From the NCBI RefSeq assembly GCF_001306455.1, contig NZ_LGTQ01000006.1, positions 1-64,000 on the forward strand: a DNA stretch of 64,000 nt, written 5' to 3'. The notes beneath the pieces were generated by a model. It saw only the letters and a program-made list of their open reading frames with translations, was not told the DNA's origin and made no database searches. This DNA comes from Jiulongibacter sediminis (lineage in GTDB: Bacteria > Bacteroidota > Bacteroidia > Cytophagales > Spirosomataceae). Both the position numbers and the translations under genes were made by a program. Positions 52,667-62,009 of this stretch are shown piece after piece. The first letter of the stretch is position 1, and every line of letters starts with the position of its first letter.

Positions 52667-54892
52667 TCACAAATACACCACCACCTGCTTCATGCTGTCG
52701 CTCAGGCCATAAAGCCATTTGAGTTGTTCGGTGATGAGCTTGCCTTCCTGAAGGCGGTTTCGCATTTCGGGTTTTAGAGGTACAAAACCCTGCGAAAGCT
52801 CTTCGGCACGTACTTCCTCCAGCTTCTTGTATTTGTCTTCCAGTATTTTACTGGCGTCCTCAGTTTCTCCGGTATCGTGCATTGTCGTTTCTTCTCCGGT
52901 ACGCAGTATCTCCTGCACATTTTGCAGGTTAAGCAGTATATGCCTCATCATTGTTTCGTAAGCCTCTGAAGCCGGAGTAGTCTCATGATTCTGTATATAA
53001 GTACCCATGGCAGCAGTAGCGTTTAAAAACGTCTGAATCAGCACCACTATGGCCTGCACTTGCGAAACATGATCTCGTTGAGATTTGGGTTCCTCTGTTA
53101 ATCGTTGAAATGCCGCCAGCAGGTTTCCTGTGTCAATAAATGCCCTTTTTCTTGATAGACGATAGCCGGTGTCAGGCACCGACTTGGTATGATACAGCCG
53201 GTCAATTTCTCTAAAATACTCCGCTACCGATTCCAGAGATTTTGAGATACTGGTTTTGATGTTCTTCCCCTCCCAGGAAGGCCAGAGCAGATAAATAGCC
53301 AAAAAGGAAATTACCGCCCCCACGAGAGTATCCACTACCCGGTAAAGAATGATCTCATACGTTTTATCGACCAGTAATGAATACAGCAACACCACCACCA
53401 GGGTAATAAAAGTGGCGGCGATTTTATAATTCTTCTGAAGAAAACTAAACCCAATAAAAGTGACCGGTATGGCCAGTAGACCATATACCAGCCGTGAGTC
53501 TGTCACATAAACAATGACAAACCCAATGGCCGCCCCTAACAAGGTCCCGAAAATGCGATGCACAGCCCGTTGTTTGGTTAATCCGAAGTTGGGACGCAAA
53601 ATCACACTGATGGTCAGCAAAATCCAGTAGGCATTTTGATGCTGCAAGAATTGACCTGTAAAATAGCCAATCAACATCGCCGTTGTAAATCGCAAAGCGT
53701 GTTTAAACGTCCCGGATTCAAAACTCAGGTTTTCACGTAATGTTTTGAAACTGTAATCCTGAGTGGTGATAAAAAGCTTTCTGTCGGCCCGGTTGGTAGT
53801 CACCGAGCCGTTTTCGAGCAATCGCCCGTAAACCCTCTTGGCAATCGTAATTTTCTGCCATTTTTTTGATTCGGCATCAATGATATTGCGAAGCAACAAA
53901 ACACCTTCGCGTGCTGCAGGCAAGCCCACTTCATTGACATACTCGCCCAGACCAGCCTCGCAAGCTTCCAGATGCGAATAATCTTCCTGCAAAAGTTGTA
54001 ACTCCTCACCATTTTGTAAGGCCTCAGCCAAAGCGTACAAATGAACAATTGACTTAGCTGAAAGGTCTTTAACCGGCTTAAGGGCCTTTTGATGCGTTGC
54101 AAAAATATCTTTTACTAACTCCCGCTCCACTCCTGCTGCAAGTGAAAGCTCATAGATATCAAGAATTTCTATAAAAATCAGGAGGTAACGGTTGGTTTGA
54201 TTCGACTGCCCCTGAGTTTTGCGGTCTTTGTACAAAAGCTCTCTGAGCAATTCATGTTGTGTATTGATTTCTATTTGCTTTTTGAGGAGTTTTTGCTCCA
54301 GCTCCATGGCGTTTTCCGGATCATTCCAGAGCAACTGATAATTAATTTTCAGGTATTCAGCAGTAGACTCTATGCAGTCGGCCAGGTTAAGTGCGGTGTT
54401 TTTATTTTCAAAAATTCGGTGGGAAACACCCGCTAAAAGCAAATACCAAAAGCCGCCACCAGCAATTAAAAGCAGTTGCTCGGGCAATGGAATCACGCTT
54501 TTTTGCAAAGCAAAACTCATGACAATGGCCATTTGCCCGGAGAAACCCACCATAGAACCTCTGAAACCATAAACCGCAAACATGGCCACTGAAAAACAGG
54601 CAAAGGCAAAAAACACCAAAAAAGCCGTGGGATGCCACATTCTAAAAAGCCCGCCCAGCCCCACTATGAGTAAACCAAGGGTTAAAGCAGCCAGAATTCC
54701 CCAGAAGCGGTGCCGGTTGCTACCGTCGGTATTGGGCAAAAAAGTGAAAAGAGTACCCAGTGCAAAAGCAAAACCTTGGTAGAAAGCGTCCAGCTGAAAA
54801 CCGACAAACACCGGAACCACCAAAGCAAAGGTGAGCACCAGACCTTTGATGGTGTCAAACGACAATAAATACCGGCTTACTTTTGGTTTCAT
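52667..54892 (-). CDS. FUSC-family (YccS/YhfK-like) inner-membrane protein
   Basis: 741 aa from ATG 54892. There are two clusters of about five to six membrane helices: about 10-150 (LVLTFALVVPVFVGFQLD, FLVFFAFACFSVAMFAVYGFRG) and about 385-520 (FTTAMLIGYFTGQF, AYWILLTISVILRPNFG, GFVIVYVTDSRLVYGLLAIP). Each is followed by a soluble helical domain. The segment RPNFGLTKQRAVHRIFGTLLGA is the hallmark of the fusaric-acid-resistance-like fold. Family members are proposed aromatic-acid or drug efflux components, but their substrates are mostly unknown. It is monocistronic and tail to tail with murE, 1 bp apart. Confidence 0.88.
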   Translation of the reverse strand: MKPKVSRYLLSFDTIKGLVLTFALVVPVFVGFQLDAFYQGFAFALGTLFTFLPNTDGSNRHRFWGILAALTLGLLIVGLGGLFRMWHPTAFLVFFAFACFSVAMFAVYGFRGSMVGFSGQMAIVMSFALQKSVIPLPEQLLLIAGGGFWYLLLAGVSHRIFENKNTALNLADCIESTAEYLKINYQLLWNDPENAMELEQKLLKKQIEINTQHELLRELLYKDRKTQGQSNQTNRYLLIFIEILDIYELSLAAGVERELVKDIFATHQKALKPVKDLSAKSIVHLYALAEALQNGEELQLLQEDYSHLEACEAGLGEYVNEVGLPAAREGVLLLRNIIDAESKKWQKITIAKRVYGRLLENGSVTTNRADRKLFITTQDYSFKTLRENLSFESGTFKHALRFTTAMLIGYFTGQFLQHQNAYWILLTISVILRPNFGLTKQRAVHRIFGTLLGAAIGFVIVYVTDSRLVYGLLAIPVTFIGFSFLQKNYKIAATFITLVVVLLYSLLVDKTYEIILYRVVDTLVGAVISFLAIYLLWPSWEGKNIKTSISKSLESVAEYFREIDRLYHTKSVPDTGYRLSRKRAFIDTGNLLAAFQRLTEEPKSQRDHVSQVQAIVVLIQTFLNATAAMGTYIQNHETTPASEAYETMMRHILLNLQNVQEILRTGEETTMHDTGETEDASKILEDKYKKLEEVRAEELSQGFVPLKPEMRNRLQEGKLITEQLKWLYGLSDSMKQVVVYL

Positions 54893-55018
54893 GCTGAGCA
54901 AATTTAGATCAATTTTATCGTAGGAAAATTTAATGGCTCATTAGCCAAGTCAATTCTTTAAATTTTTCAATCAGCCCTTCAGATTTAACTATCTTCGTGT
55001 TTAAAGCAGTAAAGAATT

Positions 55019-55930
55019 ATGTTCCAACTCGGTTTTGTTTCAGCCATTTTAGATGGCAAAAGTTTTGATGAAGTGATCGGCTTTGCCGGTCAGAATGGTT
55101 TTGAAAGTGTGGAAATTATGTGCTGGCCAGGTGGTAGTGGCGACAACCGTCGTTATGCCGGAGTAACGCATATTGATGTTGAGAATTTTGATAAAACCAT
55201 GATTCAGAATACTCTTAGTAAAAACGGTGTCGTCATTTCCGGATTGGGCTACTACCCAAACCCTTTGGATTCAGACTCAGCCAAATCTGAGTATTATATA
55301 GAGCATATCAAAAAGGTCATCAGAGCTTGCAATGCTCTCGAAATTCCCGTGATGAATACCTTTATTGGTCGGAATCAAAAGCTAAACATGGAAGAAAACC
55401 TGAAACTTTTCCGGAAACTGTGGGCTCCGATCATTGCAGTGGCTGAGCAGGAAGGCGTTAAAATAGGCATTGAGAACTGTCCGATGTTTTTCACAAACGA
55501 CGAATGGCCGGGAGGCAAAAATCTCGCGATCAGCCCGGCGGTTTGGGATCAAATGTTTGAGGCTTTCCCTACCCCTTTATTCGGTTTGAACTACGACCCC
55601 TCTCATATGATTTTCCAGCACATGGATGAGATTAAACCGATCTACGATTATAAAGACCGTCTGCATCACATTCATATCAAAGACGTGAAGGTTTATAAAG
55701 AAAAACTGGACCGAGTGGGCATTTTCGCTAATCCGCTGGAGTATCATTCGCCCAAACTACCCGGACTGGGAGATGTTAATTGGAGAGCTTTCTTTGCAGC
55801 TTTAACAGACATCCGTTACCGCGGCCCGGTGGTCATTGAAGTGGAGGACAAAGCCTTTGAAGGAAGTGAAGAAGATGTCAGAAAAGCCATTCTGACCAGC
55901 AGAAACTATGTAAAACAGTTTTTGCCCTAA
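55019..55930 (+). CDS. Sugar phosphate isomerase/epimerase (xylose-isomerase-like TIM barrel)
   Basis: 303 aa, AP-endonuclease-2 family TIM barrel. Probable metal ligands are the Glu in VKIGIENCPM, the Asp/His in LNYDPSHMIFQHMD, the His pair in LHHIHIKDVK, and the final Glu in GPVVIEVEDKAFEG. Members include inosose isomerases, dehydratases and tagatose-type epimerases, so the exact sugar is open. A TATCTTCG box (54990-54997) lies just upstream. Its stop overlaps the convergent MutS-like gene by 4 bp. No sugar-pathway partner is adjacent. Confidence 0.85.
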   Translation: MFQLGFVSAILDGKSFDEVIGFAGQNGFESVEIMCWPGGSGDNRRYAGVTHIDVENFDKTMIQNTLSKNGVVISGLGYYPNPLDSDSAKSEYYIEHIKKVIRACNALEIPVMNTFIGRNQKLNMEENLKLFRKLWAPIIAVAEQEGVKIGIENCPMFFTNDEWPGGKNLAISPAVWDQMFEAFPTPLFGLNYDPSHMIFQHMDEIKPIYDYKDRLHHIHIKDVKVYKEKLDRVGIFANPLEYHSPKLPGLGDVNWRAFFAALTDIRYRGPVVIEVEDKAFEGSEEDVRKAILTSRNYVKQFLP

Positions 55931-57717
55931 ACTTTTAAGCCAACACTTCTTAGCAGTTCACTGGCATTGAAGCTTTTACAAACACCTTCTTTGAGTTGAT
56001 AATCGAACGAAAGCTCTCCATCTTTTGAGTCATACTCAAAATAAAAATTATTGACTGAATCAGGGTATTTGGTGGTCATTTCGGTAGTTCTCAAATCGTG
56101 GGTGGCCACCATAGCAAAAGCATTCGCCGCAATAACCTCCTCCAAAAAGGCAATTGACCCTTTTAATTTATCTTCGGAGTTAGTCCCCCGCAGCATTTCA
56201 TCTACCAGAATCAGGGTCTTTGGCTCGTTTTTCATGGCATCCAGCAGCAGACGAATTCTGTCAATCTCAGCTTTAAATGTAGAAGCGTTTTCCTGCAATG
56301 AATCTTTGATCCGCATGTAAGCGAATAGCTGAATTTGATCCGTCAGTTCAAACTGCTTTACAAAAACCGGGGCACCGGCATAGGCTAATAAAATATTACA
56401 GCCAATTGTTCTTAAAAAGGTACTTTTCCCCGACATGTTGGAGCCGGTGATCAGTGTAAGTCGATTGTTTTCTGTAAGGTCAAAATCATTACAAACCGCA
56501 TTCTTCATTAATGGGTGGCCAGCACTTTTTGCTTTTATGGCAACCCGATCTCCGGTTTTTATTTCCGGGTACGTCCATTCTTTTTCATTAAAGGCCAAGG
56601 TGCTCAGACTGGTATAAACTTCAAACTGACCAATGGCTTCAAAAATGCGTTTGAAAAAGTCAGGGTGAGCATTCACCCATTTTCTCAAACGAATCATTTC
56701 AACAAGATCGAAAGGCGAAAAGAGATATAGAAAGAAAGCAGAGAGCTGATTGTCTTTCATCTCAATTTTCTTGGTAATCCGTTGAAAGGAAAGAATCGGA
56801 TCTTTTTCGCCCGTGTCAATTGGCATAAGCTCAAAAGCCTCCTTTAAAACCTTGGATTCCCAGTTTTCTTTGAGAATCAACAACGAGGCCTGATGATAAT
56901 AACCCAGCTCACGACTGATTCCTTTGAGTTTATGATAATAAGATTCTGTCAGCTCCTTATTCATTCCCGATAGACCAAAATGCAGACCCAGAAAAGCAAA
57001 AAGACAGATTGTGCCGGCTGTTACCGAGCCGAAATAAAAGGCAGCAACCAAAAACAAAGGGAAAATCCATTTGATAACCGGATAAAGAGAGATCAGCCAT
57101 TCCATTTTCAAAACAGGAGGTTGCTCTAATCCCGTCAGGCCTTCTGTTTCAGTTTTTTTGAGTTCAAATAAAGAAGCCTGAAACTGCTGACGCCATTCAT
57201 CTTTTTCAGCCAACTCTTTGACAGATTCCTGAGCTTCTGAAATGTCACTCGCACGCGGACTTTCTAGAAATTTACGGGCAAGTGCAGTAGTTCCCTCTTC
57301 CGTTTTTGCCCGGTTGATTTTGTGATACAAAGAAAAGTCTCCGAAAACATCAAGATCGCCCGAGTACCGGTGTTTAGGATTTTCAAAACGTTCTCCACCA
57401 TCATAAACCGAGCTGCCACAATTGAGAATGTTGATTTCATTTTCAATGACATCCAGCATCACCTTTTGAAGGTTAAACTGGTCTGTAACCGAGTCATGAT
57501 ATTTGACTAGTTGATAAAAACCAAGTAAGACCCCAATGCCAACCGCAAGCGTGATAAAAAGAGAGGTCTTTAGCAGAAAATAGAACAAAACCGCAGCTGC
57601 CACAATGGCCAGAAGTCTGTAAGTAGAAACGTCATTGACCTTCTTTTGCAAAAGATTCAGCTCCTCTTTGGCTTCAGCAAGCCTCTTTTCATAATACTTC
57701 TCTACCATGTCCTTCAT
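55927..57717 (-). CDS. Membrane-anchored MutS-like ATPase
   Basis: 596 aa from ATG 57717. The C-terminal ATPase of MutS is complete: Walker A TGSNMSGKSTFLRTIG, Walker B LILVDEMLRGTNSEDK and the switch His in MVATHDLRTTEM. The mismatch-recognition and connector domains of MutS are missing. Instead there is an N-terminal coiled-coil stretch (about 5-30), then a hydrophobic pair (about 35-75: LLAIVAAAVLFYFLL, LFITLAVGIGVLLGF). A second pair follows near 210-255 (WIFPLFLVAAFYFGS, TICLFAFLGLHFG). The protein is thus probably bound to the inner membrane. A canonical mismatch-repair role is unlikely. It diverges from recG across only 38 bp. Confidence 0.88.
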   Translation of the reverse strand: MKDMVEKYYEKRLAEAKEELNLLQKKVNDVSTYRLLAIVAAAVLFYFLLKTSLFITLAVGIGVLLGFYQLVKYHDSVTDQFNLQKVMLDVIENEINILNCGSSVYDGGERFENPKHRYSGDLDVFGDFSLYHKINRAKTEEGTTALARKFLESPRASDISEAQESVKELAEKDEWRQQFQASLFELKKTETEGLTGLEQPPVLKMEWLISLYPVIKWIFPLFLVAAFYFGSVTAGTICLFAFLGLHFGLSGMNKELTESYYHKLKGISRELGYYHQASLLILKENWESKVLKEAFELMPIDTGEKDPILSFQRITKKIEMKDNQLSAFFLYLFSPFDLVEMIRLRKWVNAHPDFFKRIFEAIGQFEVYTSLSTLAFNEKEWTYPEIKTGDRVAIKAKSAGHPLMKNAVCNDFDLTENNRLTLITGSNMSGKSTFLRTIGCNILLAYAGAPVFVKQFELTDQIQLFAYMRIKDSLQENASTFKAEIDRIRLLLDAMKNEPKTLILVDEMLRGTNSEDKLKGSIAFLEEVIAANAFAMVATHDLRTTEMTTKYPDSVNNFYFEYDSKDGELSFDYQLKEGVCKSFNASELLRSVGLKV

Positions 57718-57751
57718 TTTGCGTGAAATTACCAAAGCCTTTCTATTTTTG
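57717..57751 (+). promoter_or_regulatory. recG promoter; transcript probably leaderless or nearly so
   Basis: TTTTG (57717-57721), a 22-bp spacer and TATTTTTG (57744-57751, exact TAnnTTTG). The recG ATG is at 57756, only 4 nt after the -7 box, about where transcription should start. It overlaps the start codon of the divergent MutS-like gene. Confidence 0.55.
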
Positions 57752-57755
57752 TTTC

Positions 57756-59849
57756 ATGTCCTCCCCTTTAAATAAGCCCATTGATTACCTGCGTGGAGTC
57801 GGTACACAACGTGCCGATCTGTTGAAAACAGAATTGGGGATATTCACCTATGCTGATTTGCTTCAGCATTATCCGTTCAGGTATGAGGACCGCAGTACTT
57901 TCCATACTATTAAGGGTATTCATGAAGACATGGAAGCTGCACAAATTAAGGGTCGGCTGGTCAGTCTTCAGAAAATCGGCTCTGCCAGAAAACAAAGACT
58001 TGTAGCCGAATTCTCAGACCACACCGGCACGCTCGAGTTGGTCTGGTTTCAGGGCATAAAATGGGTTGAAAAGAAATTGAGAATTGGTGGAGAATATCTG
58101 GTTTATGGAAAGCCCGTCAGATTCGGCAGTAAATACAATATCACTCACCCTGAAATTGATCTTCTAACCCCGGCCAATAGCAAAACAGGTGGTTTTAAAC
58201 CTATTTATTCTCTTACTGATAAACTTCGCAAAAAGTTTGTGGATAGTAAAGTCTTGGGCCAAATCACCTTCAACGCCCTTCAGGATTTGGGCAAACAAAT
58301 CCCGGAAAACTTGCCTCATAGTTTAATTGAGAAATTTAAGCTCATTCCAAGATATCAGGCCTTTCATCTGATTCATCATCCGAAAGATTTCAGTCATGTT
58401 AAACATGCCACAAGGCGATTAAAATTTGAGGAGTTATTCTACAATCAGTTAAATCTGATCAACCAAAAACTGGTTAAAAAAAGTGAGAATGAAGGCCACC
58501 TGTTCACCAAAACAGAACTACTCACCACCTTTTATGAAAACCACTTACCTTTTGAACTAACCGGAGCTCAAAAGAAAGTGATTAAAGAAATTTTCTTTGA
58601 TTTCAAATCAGGCAGGCAAATGAATCGCCTTCTGCAGGGTGATGTGGGTTCGGGTAAAACCATTGTTAGTTTCATTTGTATGCTGATGGCCATTGACTCA
58701 GGTGCACAATGCTGTATCATGGCACCAACTGAGATCTTGGCTACTCAACATTTTCATGGGCTTCGCGAATTTGCGGAAGCACTAGACCTAAAAATTGAAA
58801 TACTTACCGGTTCCACAAAAAAGAAAGAACGCGAATTGATTCACATAGGTCTACGGGATGGAAGCTGCAAGATTATTGTAGGCACCCATGCTTTACTTGA
58901 AGATGTGGTTCAGTTTCAAAATCTCGGACTTTGTGTCATTGACGAACAACATCGTTTTGGCGTAGCCCAGCGGGCAAAATTGTGGAATAAGAACAAAGAA
59001 AAGCACCCCCATATTTTGGTAATGACCGCAACGCCAATTCCCAGAACACTGGCCATGACACTATACGGCGATTTGGACGTTTCTGTAATTGACGAATTAC
59101 CCGCCGGTCGAAAACCCGTCAAAACCGTTCATCGGTACGATTCCAAAAGACTTGAGGTTTTCCAGTTTGTCAGAGATGAAATCAAAAAAGGACGACAGGT
59201 TTACATTGTTTATCCACTTATTGAAGAATCTGAACAGATGGATTACAAAAACCTCATGGATGGCTACGAAAGTGTGGCCCGGGCTTTCCCGAATGAGGCA
59301 CTGAGCATTGTTCATGGGAAAATGAAGCCACAGGATAAGGAGTTTGAAATGCAGCGTTTTGTCAAAGGCGAAACCTCAATTATGGTGGCCACCACTGTGA
59401 TTGAGGTTGGCGTAAACGTTCCCAATGCCAGCCTCATGATCATTGAAAATGCAGAACGTTTCGGGCTAGCTCAGCTACATCAGCTTCGTGGTCGAGTGGG
59501 TCGCGGTGCTGAGCAATCTTACTGCATCCTGATGTCCGGGGTAAAACTGAGTAGCGATTCACGCAAACGAATTCAAACGATGGTGGAAACCAATGACGGC
59601 TTCAGAATTTCGGAAGTAGATTTGGAACTCAGAGGACCTGGAGATATGGCCGGGACCCAACAAAGCGGACTGGTTGATCTTAAAATAGCCAGTCTGGCCA
59701 CAGATAGCAAAATCCTCACTTTTGCCAGAGAAGCGGCTCTCTCCATTCTGGATGACGATCCTAAACTTGAAAAACCGGAAAACCAAATGATTAACCGGCA
59801 CCTGAAATCTGGAAAAGCAGAACACCTTAACTGGAGCAAAATCAGTTAG
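57756..59849 (+). CDS. recG: ATP-dependent DNA helicase RecG
   Basis: 697 aa from ATG 57756, the usual length for RecG; an in-frame start at 57723 would precede the promoter. The N-terminal wedge OB domain (about 60-150: AAQIKGRLVSLQKIG, GTLELVWFQG) binds the fork. The helicase core has LTGAQKKVIKEI, Walker A LLQGDVGSGKTIV, the DEQH box VIDEQHRFGVAQR, MTATPIPRTLA (motif III), then VATTVIEVGVNVPNA and QLHQLRGRVGRG (motif VI). The TRG motif region (RELRGPGDMAGTQQSG-like) closes it. It remodels stalled replication forks and branched DNA. Confidence 0.96.
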   Translation: MSSPLNKPIDYLRGVGTQRADLLKTELGIFTYADLLQHYPFRYEDRSTFHTIKGIHEDMEAAQIKGRLVSLQKIGSARKQRLVAEFSDHTGTLELVWFQGIKWVEKKLRIGGEYLVYGKPVRFGSKYNITHPEIDLLTPANSKTGGFKPIYSLTDKLRKKFVDSKVLGQITFNALQDLGKQIPENLPHSLIEKFKLIPRYQAFHLIHHPKDFSHVKHATRRLKFEELFYNQLNLINQKLVKKSENEGHLFTKTELLTTFYENHLPFELTGAQKKVIKEIFFDFKSGRQMNRLLQGDVGSGKTIVSFICMLMAIDSGAQCCIMAPTEILATQHFHGLREFAEALDLKIEILTGSTKKKERELIHIGLRDGSCKIIVGTHALLEDVVQFQNLGLCVIDEQHRFGVAQRAKLWNKNKEKHPHILVMTATPIPRTLAMTLYGDLDVSVIDELPAGRKPVKTVHRYDSKRLEVFQFVRDEIKKGRQVYIVYPLIEESEQMDYKNLMDGYESVARAFPNEALSIVHGKMKPQDKEFEMQRFVKGETSIMVATTVIEVGVNVPNASLMIIENAERFGLAQLHQLRGRVGRGAEQSYCILMSGVKLSSDSRKRIQTMVETNDGFRISEVDLELRGPGDMAGTQQSGLVDLKIASLATDSKILTFAREAALSILDDDPKLEKPENQMINRHLKSGKAEHLNWSKIS

Positions 59850-59983
59850 ACAAACCCATTTCTCTTAATCGTTTCATTTCAGCCAAATGTCTGTTTAAAC
59901 CTTTCGGTAAATAAAATTGCCTTGGTTATTAAACGTTCCGTGGCTAATATTGAGCGATAATTAGCCTTTAACTCGCTGTACCT

Positions 59984-61849
59984 TTGAAGATACTCGGAAT
60001 TTCCGCTTTCTATCACGATTCTGCCGCCGCCATAATTGAAAATGGAGAAATTATTGCGGCTGCTCAGGAAGAACGCTTTACAAGAAAAAAACATGACCCC
60101 GGCTTTCCCAAAAATGCTGTGGAATTTTGTCTCAAATACGCTGGCCTTTCGTTAAGTGAGTTGGATGCTATTGTTTTCTATGACAAGCCTCTTCTTAAAA
60201 TGGAGAGGTTGCTGGAGACCTACTACGCATTTTCACCTAAAGGACTTCGTTCTTTTTTAACCGCCATTCCTGTCTGGTTAAAGGAAAAAATGTTTCTCAA
60301 AAAAATGCTTTATACTGAGCTTTTTGAGATTGAGAAATTTGACAAGAAGAAGGTCAAACTTTTATTCCCGGAGCATCACCTTTCACACGCCGCCTCCGCC
60401 TTTTACCCGTCTCCGTATGAAGATGCAGCGATATTGACCTTAGATGGTGTGGGCGAATGGGCAACAGCCTCCATTGGTCATGGACAAGGTAAAAACCTGA
60501 CGATATTAAAAGAGCTTAAGTTTCCTCACTCACTTGGCTTGCTGTATTCTGCTTTCACCTATTTTCTTGGTTTCAGAGTAAACTCCGGCGAATATAAGTT
60601 GATGGGTCTGGCTCCATATGGCCGGCACGGTTCTAAAGAAGTCGACGAATACAAAAGAATTATCAAGGAAGAGCTTATTGAGATTTATGATGATGGCTCT
60701 ATCTGGTTAAATCAGAATTATTTCAATTACGCTACAGGTCTTAGAATGGTCTATGACGACAAGTGGGAAAAGTTATTTGGATTCCCTACCCGACCTGCAG
60801 AAAGCCAATTAGAGCAAAAGCATTGTGATCTAGGTCTTGCCATTCAGGAAATCACAGAGGAAATTGTGATTCTCATGGCCAAAGAAGCTCAGAAAATTAC
60901 AGGAAGTAAAAACCTTGTTATGGCCGGAGGAGTGGCTCTCAACTGTGTGGCCAATGGTAAACTTCAGAATGCCGGTATTTTTGAGAATGTCTATATTCAA
61001 CCGGCTGCTGGTGATGCCGGCGGGGCATTAGGGGCCGCTTTGGCAGCAAATTATCTTGTTTTTGATCAGGAGCGGAAAGTTGACTCTCAAAAAATGGATG
61101 AGATGTCAGGCTCTTATTTAGGTCCGATGTTCTCAGATCTGGAGACTGAATTGACCTCAAAAAAGTACAAAGCAAAATACACACGATTTGAGAGTTTTGA
61201 AGAACTCTCAAAAGAAACAGCCAGTCTGATAGCCGATGGTAATGTTATCGGTTGGTTTCAGGGAAGAATGGAGTTTGGCCCGAGAGCTTTGGGGGCCAGA
61301 AGTATTTTGGGAGACCCCAGAAACCCTGAAATGCAGAAGAAACTCAATTTGAAGATTAAGTACCGCGAAGGTTTCCGACCTTTTGCTCCATCGGTTTTGG
61401 CTGAGGATGTTGAAGAGTATTTTGAGTGTAAAACATCTTCTCCTTACATGCTCTTAGTGCATGGGGTTCAGCAGAAAAGAAGAAACCAAACACCGGATAA
61501 TTACGAATCGCTTCCTATCTTAGACAAACTTTATTTCCTGAGATCTGATTTACCTTCGATAACACACATCGATTATTCGGCCAGAATTCAAACGGTTCAT
61601 AAAGAAACCAACCCCAGGTATTATCAATTGATTTCAGACTTCAAAGACAAAACCGGCGTTGGTGTGGTGGTGAATACAAGTTTCAATGTAAGAGGAGAAC
61701 CCATCGTATGCACACCTGAAGACGCCTACCGATGTCTTATGAGAACGGAGATGGATTATCTGGTCATCGGGAATTATTTATTTGACAAAAAAGAACAGCC
61801 TGAATGGTTGGAAAAAGACAACTGGCAGGAAGAATTTGTGCTTGATTAA
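59984..61849 (+). CDS. NodU/CmcH/SxtI-family carbamoyltransferase
   Basis: 621 aa. The N-terminal Kae1-like domain (about 1-370) has ILGISAFYHDSAAAII, AAQEERFTRKKHDPGFP, LFPEHHLSHAASAFYPSP, AILTLDGVGEWATASIG and VMAGGVALNCVANGKL. The C-terminal YrdC-like domain (about 400-610) has WFQGRMEFGPRALGARSILGDPR and GVVVNTSFNVRGEPIVCTPEDA. It makes a carbamoyl-adenylate from carbamoyl phosphate and transfers the carbamoyl group to a hydroxyl. The start is TTG at 59984, because an in-frame TAA at 59969-59971 excludes earlier starts. The next two genes encode small membrane proteins as in the sxtI-J-K set. The acceptor substrate is unknown. Confidence 0.93.
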   Translation: MKILGISAFYHDSAAAIIENGEIIAAAQEERFTRKKHDPGFPKNAVEFCLKYAGLSLSELDAIVFYDKPLLKMERLLETYYAFSPKGLRSFLTAIPVWLKEKMFLKKMLYTELFEIEKFDKKKVKLLFPEHHLSHAASAFYPSPYEDAAILTLDGVGEWATASIGHGQGKNLTILKELKFPHSLGLLYSAFTYFLGFRVNSGEYKLMGLAPYGRHGSKEVDEYKRIIKEELIEIYDDGSIWLNQNYFNYATGLRMVYDDKWEKLFGFPTRPAESQLEQKHCDLGLAIQEITEEIVILMAKEAQKITGSKNLVMAGGVALNCVANGKLQNAGIFENVYIQPAAGDAGGALGAALAANYLVFDQERKVDSQKMDEMSGSYLGPMFSDLETELTSKKYKAKYTRFESFEELSKETASLIADGNVIGWFQGRMEFGPRALGARSILGDPRNPEMQKKLNLKIKYREGFRPFAPSVLAEDVEEYFECKTSSPYMLLVHGVQQKRRNQTPDNYESLPILDKLYFLRSDLPSITHIDYSARIQTVHKETNPRYYQLISDFKDKTGVGVVVNTSFNVRGEPIVCTPEDAYRCLMRTEMDYLVIGNYLFDKKEQPEWLEKDNWQEEFVLD

Positions 61850-61858
61850 AATACAGCT

Positions 61859-62008
61859 ATGGACTTTTTAAAAGACTTATGGAATTTCATGAAGGAGCGT
61901 AAAAAGTGGTGGTTAACTCCCGTTATCATCGTTTTGCTTCTTATTGGTGTGGTAATTGTTTTGGGTGGAGGCTCGGCTATTGCTCCATTTATTTACACGC
62001 TTTTCTAA
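61859..62008 (+). CDS. 49-aa single-pass membrane protein (DUF5989/SxtK-like)
   Basis: Starts at ATG 61859, 9 bp after the carbamoyltransferase stop. An amphipathic, aromatic-rich N terminus (MDFLKDLWNFMKERKKWW) is followed by a membrane helix (PVIIVLLLIGVVIVLGGGSA) and IAPFIYTLF. Tiny proteins of this pattern are known next to NodU-type carbamoyltransferases; SxtK of the saxitoxin cluster is one. The next gene starts 1 bp after its stop, so all three are translated together. The role is unknown; membrane recruitment of the carbamoyltransferase is plausible. Confidence 0.85.
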   Translation: MDFLKDLWNFMKERKKWWLTPVIIVLLLIGVVIVLGGGSAIAPFIYTLF

Positions 62009-62009
62009 G

